From NCBI RefSeq assembly GCF_004923315.1, contig NZ_CP039650.1:2009501-2073500 (forward strand): DNA of 64,000 nucleotides. Reading direction: 5' to 3'. The translations under genes and the position numbers were made by a program. The DNA comes from Azospirillum sp. TSA2s. GTDB lineage: Bacteria; Pseudomonadota; Alphaproteobacteria; Azospirillales; Azospirillaceae. The stretch's first letter is position 1, and each line of letters starts with the position of its first letter. The notes below the pieces were generated by a model. That model worked only from the letters and a program-made list of their open reading frames with translations, was not told the origin of the DNA and did not search any database. Below, piece after piece: positions 43,334 to 52,196 of the stretch.

Positions 43334-44589
43334 GTTCCATTCGTGTGACGACGTTGCCCAACGGGCTTCGCGTCGCGACCGACACCATGCCCGACGTGCA
43401 GTCCGTTTCGCTCGGCTGCTGGGTCGGGGTGGGCACCCGCAACGAGGCGGCGAGCGTCAACGGCGTCGCCCATCTCGTCGAGCATATGCTGTTCAAGGGC
43501 ACCCGCGGCCGCTCCGCCTTCCGCATCTCCGAGGAGATCGAGAATGTCGGCGGGCAGCTGAACGCCTACACCACCCGCGAGCAGACGGCCTATTACGCCA
43601 AGGTCCTGCACGAGGATGCGCCGCTGGCGCTCGACATCCTGTCCGACATGATCCAGCACTCCACGCTGGACGCCGAGGAGCTGGTGCGCGAGCGCACGGT
43701 GGTTCTGCAGGAGATCGGCCAGAGCGCCGACACGCCCGACGACATCATCTTCGACCATTTCCAGTCCACCGCCTATCCGGGGCAGGCCATCGGCCGTCCG
43801 GTGCTGGGCTCGGCCGAGATCGTCGGCGCCCTGCCGCGCGAGGCTCTGGTCGACTACATCGCCGGCCATTACGGTGCGCCGGGAATGGTGCTGACCGCTG
43901 CCGGCCGCATCGAGCATGACCGCATGGTCGACCTTGCGATGAAGGCCTTCGGCGATCTGCCGAGTGGTGCGCCGCCCAAGCCGGAGTCGGCCCGCTATGC
44001 CGGCGGCGACTTCCGCGAGGACCGCGATCTGGAGCAGATGCACCTCGTGCTCGGCTTCGACGGGGTGGGGGTCCATGATCCGGACTTCTACGCCCATTCG
44101 GTGCTGTCCACCCTGCTGGGCGGCGGCATGTCGTCCCGCCTGTTCCAGGAGGTGCGGGAGAAGCGCGGGCTGGTCTATTCCATCTACACCTTCACCGGCG
44201 GCTATCATGACGGCGGCCTGTTCGGCGTCTATGCCGGCACCGGCGAGGATGAGGTGGCGGAACTGGTCCCCGTCGTCTGCGACGAGATCGCCAAGGTCGG
44301 CGCCGACGTGACCGAGGACGAGGTCGCCCGCGCCCGCGCCCAGCTGAAGGCCGGGACGCTCATGGCGCTGGAAAGCACCATGTCGCGCTGCGAGCAGTTG
44401 GGCCAGCAGATCCTGATCTACGACCGGCCGGTTCCGGTGGAGGAGATCGTGGCGAAGATCGACGGTGTCGACCGCGATGCCGTGGTCAAGGCAGCATCCC
44501 GCCTGCGCGCCAGCCGCCCGACCGTCGCCGCCCTCGGGCCGATCGCCAAGCTGGAAAGCTACGACCGCATCGCGGAGCGTCTCGCCTGA
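43330..44589 (+). CDS. M16 family zinc peptidase (processing-peptidase-like)
   Basis: 419 residues. The inverted zinc motif is HLVEH (His48, Glu51, His52) in VNGVAHLVEHMLFKGT, with the downstream glutamate in RERTVVLQEIGQSADTPDD. The glycine-rich loop LGGGMSSRLFQEVREKRGLV lies in the second half. Two M16 half-domains give the usual length of mitochondrial processing peptidase beta and its bacterial relatives. No export signal is seen. The active site looks intact, so it is probably a cytoplasmic or membrane-side oligopeptidase. Coupled to thrC. Confidence 0.93.
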   Translation: MSSIRVTTLPNGLRVATDTMPDVQSVSLGCWVGVGTRNEAASVNGVAHLVEHMLFKGTRGRSAFRISEEIENVGGQLNAYTTREQTAYYAKVLHEDAPLALDILSDMIQHSTLDAEELVRERTVVLQEIGQSADTPDDIIFDHFQSTAYPGQAIGRPVLGSAEIVGALPREALVDYIAGHYGAPGMVLTAAGRIEHDRMVDLAMKAFGDLPSGAPPKPESARYAGGDFREDRDLEQMHLVLGFDGVGVHDPDFYAHSVLSTLLGGGMSSRLFQEVREKRGLVYSIYTFTGGYHDGGLFGVYAGTGEDEVAELVPVVCDEIAKVGADVTEDEVARARAQLKAGTLMALESTMSRCEQLGQQILIYDRPVPVEEIVAKIDGVDRDAVVKAASRLRASRPTVAALGPIAKLESYDRIAERLA

Positions 44590-44610
44590 CGATGAAGACG
44601 GTGGCAGCCA

Positions 44611-44672
44611 CCTCTCTCCCCCTGCGCTTTTCTCCCTCTCCCCCCGGGGAGAGGGTCGGGGTGAGGGGGAGG
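44611..44672. repeat. C/G-rich palindromic intergenic repeat, partial copy C
   Basis: CTCCCTCTCCCC and GGGGAGAGGGTCGGGGTGAG form a strong hairpin downstream of the M16 gene. It resembles the inner part of copies A, B and D but lacks the GGCTTCGAATG end, so it may be a truncated or related element. Confidence 0.6.
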
Positions 44673-44739
44673 CATCGCGTGGATCATCCGGCCGGCGGAG
44701 CCCCCTCTTACGGGGAGCGGTGGGAAGGGTGATCGCTCA

Positions 44740-45330
44740 ATGATCCGCCTCCTCGGCAGCGGCCTCATCAGCCCGCCCGCGGTCCGTCTCGACGGCCCTC
44801 ACTGCTACATCCGGCCGCCGCTCCCGCGCGACTGGCGGGAATGGGCTGACCTCCGCGCCGCATCCCGCGCTTTCCTGACGCCCTGGGAACCCACCTGGCC
44901 GGCCGACGCCCTGACCCGGACGGCCTTTTCCCGGCGGCTGCGGCGTCAGGCGCAGGAATGGCGCGACGATCTCGGCTACAGTTTCCTGATCTTCGACCGC
45001 GCGACCGACGCGCTGGTCGGCGGACTCGGCCTGACCAACATCCGCCGCGGCGTTGCCCAGATGGGGACGCTCGGCTACTGGGCCGGCCAGCCCTATGCCC
45101 GCAACGGCTATGTGTCGGGCGGCACCCGGCTGGTCCTGGAATTCGCCTTCGGGCAACTCGGCCTGCATCGGGTCGAAGCCGCCTGCCTGCCGACCAACCT
45201 GCCGAGCCGCGGCCTGCTGGAAAAGGTCGGCTTCACCCACGAGGGCTATGCCCGAGGCTATCTGCGCATCGACGGCGCATGGCGTGACCACGTCCTCTAC
45301 GCCATATTGCGGGAGGAGTGGAAGGGCTGA
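44740..45330 (+). CDS. GNAT family N-acetyltransferase (RimJ/RimL type)
   Basis: 196 residues. The GNAT fold is seen in CYIRPPLPRDWREWADLR, SFLIFDRATDALVGGLGLTN, and the acetyl-CoA part MGTLGYWAGQPYARNGYVSG, then LHRVEAACLPTNLPSRGLLE and KVGFTHEGYARGYLRIDG. This is the RimJ/RimL pattern of N-terminal or small-molecule acetyltransferases. A GGGAAGGG site precedes the ATG. It converges on the glycine-rich gene. The acceptor is unknown. Confidence 0.9.
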   Translation: MIRLLGSGLISPPAVRLDGPHCYIRPPLPRDWREWADLRAASRAFLTPWEPTWPADALTRTAFSRRLRRQAQEWRDDLGYSFLIFDRATDALVGGLGLTNIRRGVAQMGTLGYWAGQPYARNGYVSGGTRLVLEFAFGQLGLHRVEAACLPTNLPSRGLLEKVGFTHEGYARGYLRIDGAWRDHVLYAILREEWKG

Positions 45331-45367
45331 TCGAAGCACCCCGCCGCTCCATCCCGTTCGGCAGCGG

Positions 45368-45634
45368 TTACTTCGACGGCTGGTTGTTGCCGTGGGAGTC
45401 CTGCTGCTGGTCGGTCTGCTTCTTGGCCTCGTCCTTCTTCTTGGCTTCGTGGTGGCCGACTGCGCAGCCGACCGCGGCACCGGCAGCCCCGTGGCCAGAC
45501 CCGACCATATGGCCAGCAACGCCACCGACGGCGGCGCCTTTCACGCATCCCTTGGCCTCGGCCGGGTGGGGGAGGGCTGCGAGGCCGCCGGCCAGGACCG
45601 CGACCGACAAGGCGGCGATGACTGTCTTCATCAT
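45368..45634 (-). CDS. Small secreted glycine-zipper-like protein
   Basis: 88 residues. A signal peptide (MMKTVIAALSVAVLAGGLAA, cut near AEA-K) is followed by a glycine/alanine-rich stretch (KGAAVGGVAGHMVGSGHGAA, then GAAVGCAVGHHEA) with small residues spaced like a glycine zipper, and a charged tail rich in K, D, Q and N. Glycine-zipper proteins tend to insert into or associate with the outer membrane. It follows the OmpA-like stator gene in the same direction, 68 bases later. Family membership is inferred from composition. Confidence 0.75.
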   Translation of the reverse strand: MMKTVIAALSVAVLAGGLAALPHPAEAKGCVKGAAVGGVAGHMVGSGHGAAGAAVGCAVGHHEAKKKDEAKKQTDQQQDSHGNNQPSK

Positions 45635-45702
45635 GGATGATCCTTCGTTTCGACAAGAGCGTCGATGCGAAAGAAACAGCCACCCAGGCGCCGCGGTTCC
45701 GA

Positions 45703-47097
45703 TCAGCGTTGGTCCAGCTTGATTTCGATGCGGCGGTTCTTCGCCAGCGCCTCGTCCGATGTGCCGGGGTCGATGGGCTGGAACTCGCCGAAGGCTGCGG
45801 CGGCCAGCCGTTCGGGCGGAATGCCCTGGTCGATCAGGAACTTGACCACCGAGATGGCGCGGGCGGACGACAGTTCCCAGTTGGAGGCGAACTGGAAGCG
45901 CACCGGCTTGATGTCGGTGTGGCCATCCACCCGCAGAACCCAATTGATGTCGGGCGGGATCGCCTTGCCGATCTCGAGCAGGGTGTGGGCAAGGTCGGCC
46001 AACCGTTGCTTGCCGGCCTCTTCCAGCGTCGCCGAGCCCGACGGGAACAGCAGTTCCGACTGAAAGACGAAGCGGTCGCCGACGATCTTCACGTCAGGCC
46101 GATTGCCCAGCGCCTCGCGGACGCGGCCGAAGAACTCCGACTTGTAGCGCGCGAGGTCCTGGACCTTGGCGGCGAGCGCCTGATTGAGCCGGGCGCCCAG
46201 TTCCGCGATCTGCACCTTCTGTTCGGCCGAGGACTTTTCCGACGCTTCCAACGCCGCGCCGATGCGGGCGAGCTGTTCACGCAGGGCCAGAAGCTGCTGG
46301 TTCAGCAGGTCGATCTGCTGCTTGCTCTTGGTCCCCTCCGCCTTCTCGCCGGTGAGGGAAGCCATCAGGTCGCGGATGCGCAGGTCGCGCTGGTCGATAT
46401 CCTTCTGGGCTTGGCTGCGGCTATCGGCCAGCTGCGATTCCAGCGCCTTCAGCCGGATGTCGCGCTGGTCGATCTCCTTCTGCGCCAGCATCGTCTTCTC
46501 GGTGGCGGAGGCAAGTTCCGACTCCAGCGCCTTGGCGCGGTCGCGGGTGGTGCCGAGTTCGGCCAACAGGGCTTGGCGTTGCTGTTCGGTCAGCTTGGCG
46601 GCGGCGACGGCGGCGGCAAACTCGCCCTCCAGCTTCTGCCGGGCCTCACGCAACGCCTTGATGTCGTTCTGAAGGCTGAGGATTTCCTTCAGCTTCAGGT
46701 CGAGCGTCTCGCGGTCGACGCGGACGTTGCGCTGCAGTTCCTCCAGCGTGCGGGCGGTGCGGTCGCGGTCCTCCTGAAGCTGGCTCAGCGACAGGGTCAT
46801 GTCGTCACGGGCGGCGACGGAGGTCTGCAATTCGGTCGACAGCTGGGTGATGTTGACGCGCAGGTCGGCGTTGGCATCCCGCTCCATCGCCAGCAGGTCG
46901 TTCATCTCCGCGATCTTATGGTTCAGCGCGGTCAGCTGCTCGTCCCGGCCGGTCAGGGCGGTGGCGAGGTAGAACTGCGCCACGACGAAGACCATCAGCA
47001 GGAAGATGACGACCATCACCAGCGACGACAGAGCGTCGACCCAGCCGGGCCAAGCGCTGGCGTCGCGGTGGCCGTTGCGGCGGCTGATGCTGGCCAT
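45703..47097 (-). CDS. Coiled-coil OmpA/MotB-like peptidoglycan-binding protein
   Basis: 464 residues. One N-terminal TM helix (ALSSLVMVVIFLLMVFVVAQ) places the rest in the periplasm. Residues about 55-310 form a long coiled coil with repeated IDQRDxRxxxL units. The C-terminal OmpA domain has FPSGSATLEEAGKQRLADLA, LRVDGHTDIKPVRFQFASNW and ELSSARAISVVKFLIDQGIP. The layout is that of MotB/ZorB-like stator partners but with a much longer coil. It is 35 bases after a MotA/ExbB-like gene, so the two probably form one proton- or sodium-driven envelope machine. Confidence 0.88.
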   Translation of the reverse strand: MASISRRNGHRDASAWPGWVDALSSLVMVVIFLLMVFVVAQFYLATALTGRDEQLTALNHKIAEMNDLLAMERDANADLRVNITQLSTELQTSVAARDDMTLSLSQLQEDRDRTARTLEELQRNVRVDRETLDLKLKEILSLQNDIKALREARQKLEGEFAAAVAAAKLTEQQRQALLAELGTTRDRAKALESELASATEKTMLAQKEIDQRDIRLKALESQLADSRSQAQKDIDQRDLRIRDLMASLTGEKAEGTKSKQQIDLLNQQLLALREQLARIGAALEASEKSSAEQKVQIAELGARLNQALAAKVQDLARYKSEFFGRVREALGNRPDVKIVGDRFVFQSELLFPSGSATLEEAGKQRLADLAHTLLEIGKAIPPDINWVLRVDGHTDIKPVRFQFASNWELSSARAISVVKFLIDQGIPPERLAAAAFGEFQPIDPGTSDEALAKNRRIEIKLDQR

Positions 47098-47132
47098 GGG
47101 TACTCCCGGCGTTGGCCTACGGTGTCAGAGTG

Positions 47133-48326
47133 TCAGCGCTGCTGCTGGTCGGCTTCTTCGGCCAACGCGGCGATGGTGCGGGCCAGCAGCTTGATCTCGC
47201 TGCGGATCTCCTGGACCGCCTGGACGCGGCCGTTGGAGGATTCCTCGACGATGCGGGCGAGATAGATGTCCATGTTGCGCAGATGCTGACGCGAGGCATC
47301 GTCGAAGCCGCCACCCGCGTTCTCCGCCAGCCGGTCGAGCAGGCCCTTCACTTCCAGCTGATTCTCGCCCAGCCGCAGGAGGAGCTGCTGCTCGGCGCGC
47401 ATGTGGTCGGTCAGGCTCGACAGCCGTTCGGTCAGCGCCATCAGGTTGGCGTTGGCGGCGCGCCGGCCCTCCTCGGCGGTGGCGACGGTGCGCTGCAGGG
47501 AGTCCAGGTTCTCGGCGGTCTGTTCCAGCAGCGCGGTCAGATAGGCGGAGGCGGCGTGGTCGCCCGATTCGAGCCCGCCGGCGGCGCCGCTCGACAGGCG
47601 GGTGGCGCTGGACAGCCAATCCTCAAGGTCCTGGAAGAAGCGGTTGTGGGCCTGGCTGGCCTGGAGTTCCAGGAAGCCCAGCACCAGCGAACCGGCGAGG
47701 CCGAACAGCGAGGAGGAGAAGGCGGTGCCCATGCCGACCAGCGGCGCTTCCAGCCCCTGCTGGAGGTGGGAGAACATGGTGCCGACGTCGCCGCCCTGGA
47801 CCGACAGGCTGCCGATGACGCCACCCACCGACTGGACCGTGTGGAGCAGGCCCCAGAAGGTGCCGAGCAGACCGAGGAAGATCAGCAGGCCGATCAGGTA
47901 GCGCGACAGCTCCCTCGATTCGTCGAGGCGTGAGGCGATGCCGTCGAGCAGCGAGCGCATCGACAGCGCCGACAGCGTCAGCCGGCCGCGCCGTTCGCCC
48001 AGCATGCGCGCCATCGGCGCCAGCAGCACCGGCTCCTGCAAGGAGGCGGGGGCGACCCCGCTCTGGTACTGCTCCAGCCAAGCCACTTCGGGGCGGAGCA
48101 TCAGGACTTGCCGGAAGATGAAGGCGATGCCGGCGAGCAGAGTCGCCAGGATGACGCCGTTCAGCGGCGCGTTGTTGAGGAAGGCCGAGCGCAGGGCGGG
48201 GAACAGCAGGCCAGTCACCGCGCCGACCACGACCAGGAACAGGATCATCCGGGTCAGGAACCGCTCCGGGCGTGTCATGAGGGCGGATACCTCCAGCGGT
48301 CGGGTCGTCGGGGTTGTGGCGGTCAT
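47133..48326 (-). CDS. MotA/TolQ/ExbB-like proton channel subunit with long C-terminal tail
   Basis: 397 residues. TM segments at about 28-46 and 58-75, then a channel core LIGLLIFLGLLGTFWGLLHT and VGMGTAFSSSLFGLAGSLVL, typical of MotA/TolQ/ExbB. The C-terminal ~150 residues are a cytoplasmic coiled-coil tail (LEQTAENLDSLQRTVATAEE). The tail recalls ZorA, but no other Zorya genes are present. Upstream lies a proline-rich OmpA-like gene (48 bases) and downstream the coiled-coil OmpA-like gene. Likely the ion channel of an envelope complex of unknown task. Confidence 0.85.
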   Translation of the reverse strand: MTATTPTTRPLEVSALMTRPERFLTRMILFLVVVGAVTGLLFPALRSAFLNNAPLNGVILATLLAGIAFIFRQVLMLRPEVAWLEQYQSGVAPASLQEPVLLAPMARMLGERRGRLTLSALSMRSLLDGIASRLDESRELSRYLIGLLIFLGLLGTFWGLLHTVQSVGGVIGSLSVQGGDVGTMFSHLQQGLEAPLVGMGTAFSSSLFGLAGSLVLGFLELQASQAHNRFFQDLEDWLSSATRLSSGAAGGLESGDHAASAYLTALLEQTAENLDSLQRTVATAEEGRRAANANLMALTERLSSLTDHMRAEQQLLLRLGENQLEVKGLLDRLAENAGGGFDDASRQHLRNMDIYLARIVEESSNGRVQAVQEIRSEIKLLARTIAALAEEADQQQR

Positions 48327-48374
48327 GATGCTCCGAAGGGGTGTTCCGATCAGACCTCGCGCACGGGTTGGGCG

Positions 48375-49220
48375 CTATTCATTCAGAAAGACTGCATCGA
48401 TCCGGTCGGGCGGCCCACCTCCGTCGTCCAGGCCCAATGCGCGGACATCGACGCGGGTGCTGCGGATCCCGAAGGCCGTCAGCCGTTCGCGCAACGCCAA
48501 CGCCCGGGCCAGTGCCAGCTGCCGCGCCTCGCGCGCCGTGTCGGCGGTGCCGCTGGCGTAGGAGCGCAACTGGAGCCTTGCGGTGTCGCTGGCGCGCAGC
48601 CGTTCGACGATCCGGTCGATCACGGCGTCTGCCGCATCCGGCAGATTGGTGGCGCCGACAGGGAACACAAGGCTCAAAACGCTCGAAGGTGGCAGGTTAG
48701 CCGCAGGGGGTGCCGCTTCCGGGGGAGGGGGCAGCGCGGCGGTGTCGGTTCGCGGTGCGGTCGGCGGCTGACCGGGCGCCGGGGCAGCGGGTGTTTGGGC
48801 GGCAGGTGCCTGGACAGCGGGCTGCTGCGGCTGCGCCGCCTTCGGGGCCGGCTCGGTACGGGCGGTGGCGCGCGGCGCCGGCTGGGCCGGGCCTTCCGTC
48901 AGGACGGGCGGAGGCGGGGCCTCCAGCGGCTGCGGCAGGACGAGTCGCGGCGGCGCCTTGACCGGTGGCGGGGTGCGCAGATTGGGGCGGGGCGGCACGG
49001 ACAGCGGAACTGCGTTTTCCAACGTCAGTCCGGCAGAAGACTGTGCCGGGCCGTTGGCCGGAGCCGCCGCCGACAGGACAGCCGGAAAGAGCGTCCAGAC
49101 CGCGCACAGCGCGGCGGCGGCAAGGTGCTTGCGGTCGGCGTGTCCCCAGCGGCCCAAAACGATGTGTCCCGTTAAACCTTTGTCCTGCAAACCATAGCCT
49201 ATCGATCGCTCCAGCCACAA
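48375..49220 (-). CDS. Proline-rich periplasmic protein with degenerate OmpA-like domain
   Basis: Up to 281 residues. A signal-like segment (KHLAAAALCAVWTLFPAVLS) is followed by about 120 residues rich in proline and alanine (PPPVKAPPRLVLPQPLEAPP), then a C-terminal OmpA-type domain: SLVFPVGATNLPDAADAVID, RLQLRSYASGTADTAREARQ and ALALRERLTAFGIRSTRVDV. It may span the periplasm to touch peptidoglycan. The start is uncertain: the frame opens with TTG at 49220, and TTG at 49157 would give a neater signal peptide. It precedes the MotA-like gene by 48 bases. Confidence 0.78.
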   Translation of the reverse strand: MWLERSIGYGLQDKGLTGHIVLGRWGHADRKHLAAAALCAVWTLFPAVLSAAAPANGPAQSSAGLTLENAVPLSVPPRPNLRTPPPVKAPPRLVLPQPLEAPPPPVLTEGPAQPAPRATARTEPAPKAAQPQQPAVQAPAAQTPAAPAPGQPPTAPRTDTAALPPPPEAAPPAANLPPSSVLSLVFPVGATNLPDAADAVIDRIVERLRASDTARLQLRSYASGTADTAREARQLALARALALRERLTAFGIRSTRVDVRALGLDDGGGPPDRIDAVFLNE

Positions 49221-49272
49221 CCACCCATCCGCCTGTCCCGTACGGGAAGGCGGAGGATGGGCAGGGCAGGGG

Positions 49273-50070
49273 TCAGCCCTTGGCGGACTTCAACAGGCGG
49301 GCGACCGGGACCTGGAGATGGCTGTTGGCGGCGAGCACGTTGCCGGTGAAGACCGGGTTGCGGCCACCCTCGATCTCACCGACGAAACCGCCGGCTTCGG
49401 TGACCATCAGCACGCCGGCGGCGCAATCCCACGGCGCCAGACCGCGTTCCCAATAGGCGTCGAACCGGCCGGCGGCGGTGTAGGCGAGGTCGAGCGAGGC
49501 GGCGCCGAAGCGGCGAATGCCCGCGACCTCCTTCATCACCGCTTCCTGTTCCTTCAGGAAGGTGGCGTGGTCGCCGCGGCCCTTGAAGGGGATGCCGGTG
49601 GCGATCACGCAATCCTCCAGCTTGCGGCGTTCCGACACGCGCAGGCGGGTGTGGTTGACGAAGGCGCCGGCACCCTTCTCGGCCCAGAACAGCTGGTCGC
49701 CGATGGGGGCGTAGATCACGCCGGCGACGATCTCGCCATTGCGCTCGGCGGCGATGGAGATCGCCCAGTGCGGCAGGCCGTGCAGGAAGTTGGTGGTGCC
49801 GTCGAGCGGATCGACGATCCAGCGCGCTTCGGCATCGCTGCCCTTGGACGCGCCGCTCTCCTCCATCAGGAAACCGAATTCGGGCCGCGCCTTCTGCAGT
49901 TCCTCGCGCAGGGTGCGTTCGGCCTTCAGATCGGCGGCGGACACGAAGTCCGCAGGGCCCTTGCGCGACACCTGGAGGTGTTCGACCTCGCCGAAGTCGC
50001 GGACGAGACCGCGGGCTGCCTTTTCGGCGGCGCGGACCATGACGTTGATGAGAGCGGAGCGGGTGGCCAT
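49273..50070 (-). CDS. suhB: Inositol monophosphatase family protein (SuhB)
   Basis: 265 residues. Metal sites: FLMEESG, WIVDPLDGTTNFLHGLPHWA and the second Asp in LAPWDCAAGVLMVTEAGG. NVMVRAAEKAARGLVRDFGE and DFVSAADLKAERTLREEL are N-terminal blocks. It hydrolyses inositol phosphates in vitro, and SuhB is also a transcription antitermination factor in enterobacteria. The ATG at 50070 is chosen since a longer frame (to 50115) overlaps the efp-side spacer with no homology. It lies 97 bases after efp in the same direction. Confidence 0.94.
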   Translation of the reverse strand: MATRSALINVMVRAAEKAARGLVRDFGEVEHLQVSRKGPADFVSAADLKAERTLREELQKARPEFGFLMEESGASKGSDAEARWIVDPLDGTTNFLHGLPHWAISIAAERNGEIVAGVIYAPIGDQLFWAEKGAGAFVNHTRLRVSERRKLEDCVIATGIPFKGRGDHATFLKEQEAVMKEVAGIRRFGAASLDLAYTAAGRFDAYWERGLAPWDCAAGVLMVTEAGGFVGEIEGGRNPVFTGNVLAANSHLQVPVARLLKSAKG

Positions 50071-50167
50071 GGGTGTTGGTGTACCGTTTCGTGCAGGAAC
50101 CAGAAAACAATACACCGGCCTCCGCGCATGGCGAAGACCGGTGATGGCAGAACCGACCTGGGAAGGA

Positions 50168-50734
50168 TCAGTCCTTCGCGCGCTCGACGTATTCGCCGGT
50201 GGCGGTATCGACGACGACGCGGGTCCCGGCCTCGATGTGCGGCGGAACCAGGATCGACACGCCGTTCTCCAGCTTGGCCGGCTTGTAGGAGGAAGAGGCC
50301 GTCTGGCCCTTCACCACCGGGTCGGATTCGGTGATCAGCAGCGTGACCTTGCCGGGGATCTCGACGCCCAGCGGCGAGCCTTCATGGCTCTGCACCGTGA
50401 CTTCCATGCCGTCCTGCAGGAAGACGGCCGGCTCGCCGATGATGTCGCGGGGGATGGCGACCTGTTCGAAGCTTTCCTTATCCATGAAGGTGAAGCTGTC
50501 ACCTTCTGCGAAGAGGAAGGTCATCTCATGCTCGTCCAGGCGAGCGCGCTCAACGGTCTCCTGGGTGCGGAACCGCTCGATCGACTTGTTGCCGGTGCGA
50601 ACGTCCTTCATTTCCAGCTGGATGAAGGCGCCGCCCTTACCAGGCTGGACGATGGCGGTTTTGGTGATGACCCAGAGCTTACCGTTGTGCTCCAGCACAT
50701 GGCCGGGGCGCATCGTGTTGGCATTGACCTTCAT
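50168..50734 (-). CDS. efp: Elongation factor P
   Basis: 188 residues, full length with three beta domains. The loop that reaches the ribosomal peptidyl-transferase centre is QPGKGGAF with Lys33, the residue beta-lysylated by EpmA in the Lys-type EF-P group. ERFRTQETVERARLDEHEMT and the C-terminal PPHIEAGTRVVVDTATGEYV are standard. EF-P relieves stalling at polyproline; the proline-rich protein at 48.4-49.2 kb is a likely client. It diverges from the epmA gene. Confidence 0.97.
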   Translation of the reverse strand: MKVNANTMRPGHVLEHNGKLWVITKTAIVQPGKGGAFIQLEMKDVRTGNKSIERFRTQETVERARLDEHEMTFLFAEGDSFTFMDKESFEQVAIPRDIIGEPAVFLQDGMEVTVQSHEGSPLGVEIPGKVTLLITESDPVVKGQTASSSYKPAKLENGVSILVPPHIEAGTRVVVDTATGEYVERAKD

Positions 50735-51081
50735 GGCGTACTCGTGAATTCCAGAATCAGGGCGGCGCGGACCCTACCAGCTTGACCGCCCATAGGCAAC
50801 GGCGCGGAACGCTAATGGCGGGTGATCCGGGCGATTGGCGGGCGATTCTTCGCCAAAGCGGGGCCGGTGGTTTAGAATAGCTCCAACAATGAGACGTTTG
50901 GAACGTTTTTGCCGACCCTGTTCAGTGTTCCATCTGTCCCATCCGCGCGGTTCGGCGGCGATTGGGCGAGTTTACCACGGGTGGCCGCTGTGACCAATGC
51001 CAAGCCGACTTGAGTACGCCGCCCGTGGGTGCTCTGATGCGCCTGCACCCCTTTCGACCGTCCATCAAGAGCGCGCCCTTC
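50735..51081. other. Divergent intergenic region between efp and epmA
   Basis: This 347-base gap contains the two promoters. Only weak AT-rich stretches (around 50870-50910) are seen. Part of it (from 50962) is open in the epmA frame but has no family similarity. I assign no site. Confidence 0.5.
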
Positions 51082-52164
51082 ATGTCCGCCCCGATCCGAT
51101 CCACCTCGATTCCCTCCGGCGACCTTCCCCCCTGGCATCCCGAGGCGCTGGCCCGCCGCCGTCCCTATCTGGCGGCGCGCGGCCGGGTGCTGAACGCCGT
51201 CCGTCGCGTGTTCGAGGAGTTGGCCTTCGTCGAGGTCGACACGCCGGCCCTGCAGGTCTCGCCGGGGATGGAGCCGCATCTCCAGGCCTTCGCCACCGAG
51301 CTGCAGGGGCCGCATCCGGACGACCGCCGGCGGCTGTACCTGCACACCAGTCCCGAATTCGCCATGAAGAAGCTGCTGGTCGCGGGCGTGCCGCGGCTTT
51401 GGCAACTGGCGCATGTCTACCGCAACGGCGAGCGGTCGGGGACCCATGCGCCGGAATTCTCGATGCTGGAATGGTATCGCGCCGGAGACGGCTATCGCAC
51501 GCTGATCGACGATTGCCGGGAGCTGCTGTGCGCCGGCGCCGACGCGGGCGGGCGGCGGACGTTCGGCTTCCGTGGCATGACCTGCGATCCCTTCGCGCCA
51601 TGGCGGGTGCTGACCGTGCCGGAGGCGTTCCGGGAGTATGCCGGCATCGACCTGATGGCGACCTATGACGGCAGCCACGATCCCGACCCGGCGGCGCTGG
51701 CGGCGGAGGCGGCGCGCATCGGCATCGCCCCCCATCACGGCGACCGCTGGGAGGACATCGTCTTCCGCATCATGTTCGACCGCATCGAACCGCATCTGGG
51801 CGAGGGCGTGCCGTGCGTGTTGACCGACTATCCGCTGTGCATGGCGGCGCTGTCGCGGCCGAAGCCGGAAGAGCCCCGGCTGGCCGAACGGTTCGAGCTG
51901 TATGCCTGCGGGCTGGAACTGGCGAACGCCTTCGGCGAACTGACCGATCCGGCGGTGCAGCGCGCCCGCTTCGAGGCGGACATGGCGTTGAAGGAGCGGC
52001 TTTACGGTGAGCGCTTCCCGGTGGACGAGGATTTCCTCGCCGCGCTCGAGCACGGCATGCCGCAGAGCAGTGGCATCGCCATGGGCTTCGACCGGCTGGC
52101 GATGCTGTGCAGCGGCGCCGAGAGCATCGAGCAGGTGCTTTGGCTGCCGGTGGCGGGGGTTTAG
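51082..52164 (+). CDS. epmA: EF-P--(R)-beta-lysine ligase EpmA (GenX/PoxA)
   Basis: 360 residues of the class II lysyl-tRNA synthetase catalytic core without the anticodon-binding domain, as in EpmA. Motif 2 is WQLAHVYRNGERSGTHAPEF, with LHTSPEFAMKKLLVAGVPRL before it; motif 3 is GIAMGFDRLAMLCSGAES. RFELYACGLELANAFGELTD is the lysine-specific block. It joins beta-lysine to the EF-P lysine. The ATG at 51082 is preferred because homology begins close to it. Adjacent, divergent efp supports the assignment. EpmB is not in the window. Confidence 0.94.
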   Translation: MSAPIRSTSIPSGDLPPWHPEALARRRPYLAARGRVLNAVRRVFEELAFVEVDTPALQVSPGMEPHLQAFATELQGPHPDDRRRLYLHTSPEFAMKKLLVAGVPRLWQLAHVYRNGERSGTHAPEFSMLEWYRAGDGYRTLIDDCRELLCAGADAGGRRTFGFRGMTCDPFAPWRVLTVPEAFREYAGIDLMATYDGSHDPDPAALAAEAARIGIAPHHGDRWEDIVFRIMFDRIEPHLGEGVPCVLTDYPLCMAALSRPKPEEPRLAERFELYACGLELANAFGELTDPAVQRARFEADMALKERLYGERFPVDEDFLAALEHGMPQSSGIAMGFDRLAMLCSGAESIEQVLWLPVAGV

Positions 52165-52196
52165 TAGGGGGAGTAGGTTCCCTCTCCCGGGGCGGG

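Noticed and set aside
45703..49220. Zorya anti-phage system (ZorA/ZorB-like pair)
   Set aside because: No ZorC, ZorD or ZorE-like gene is adjacent; efp and suhB on one side and a GNAT gene on the other are housekeeping. Kept only as a stator-like complex.
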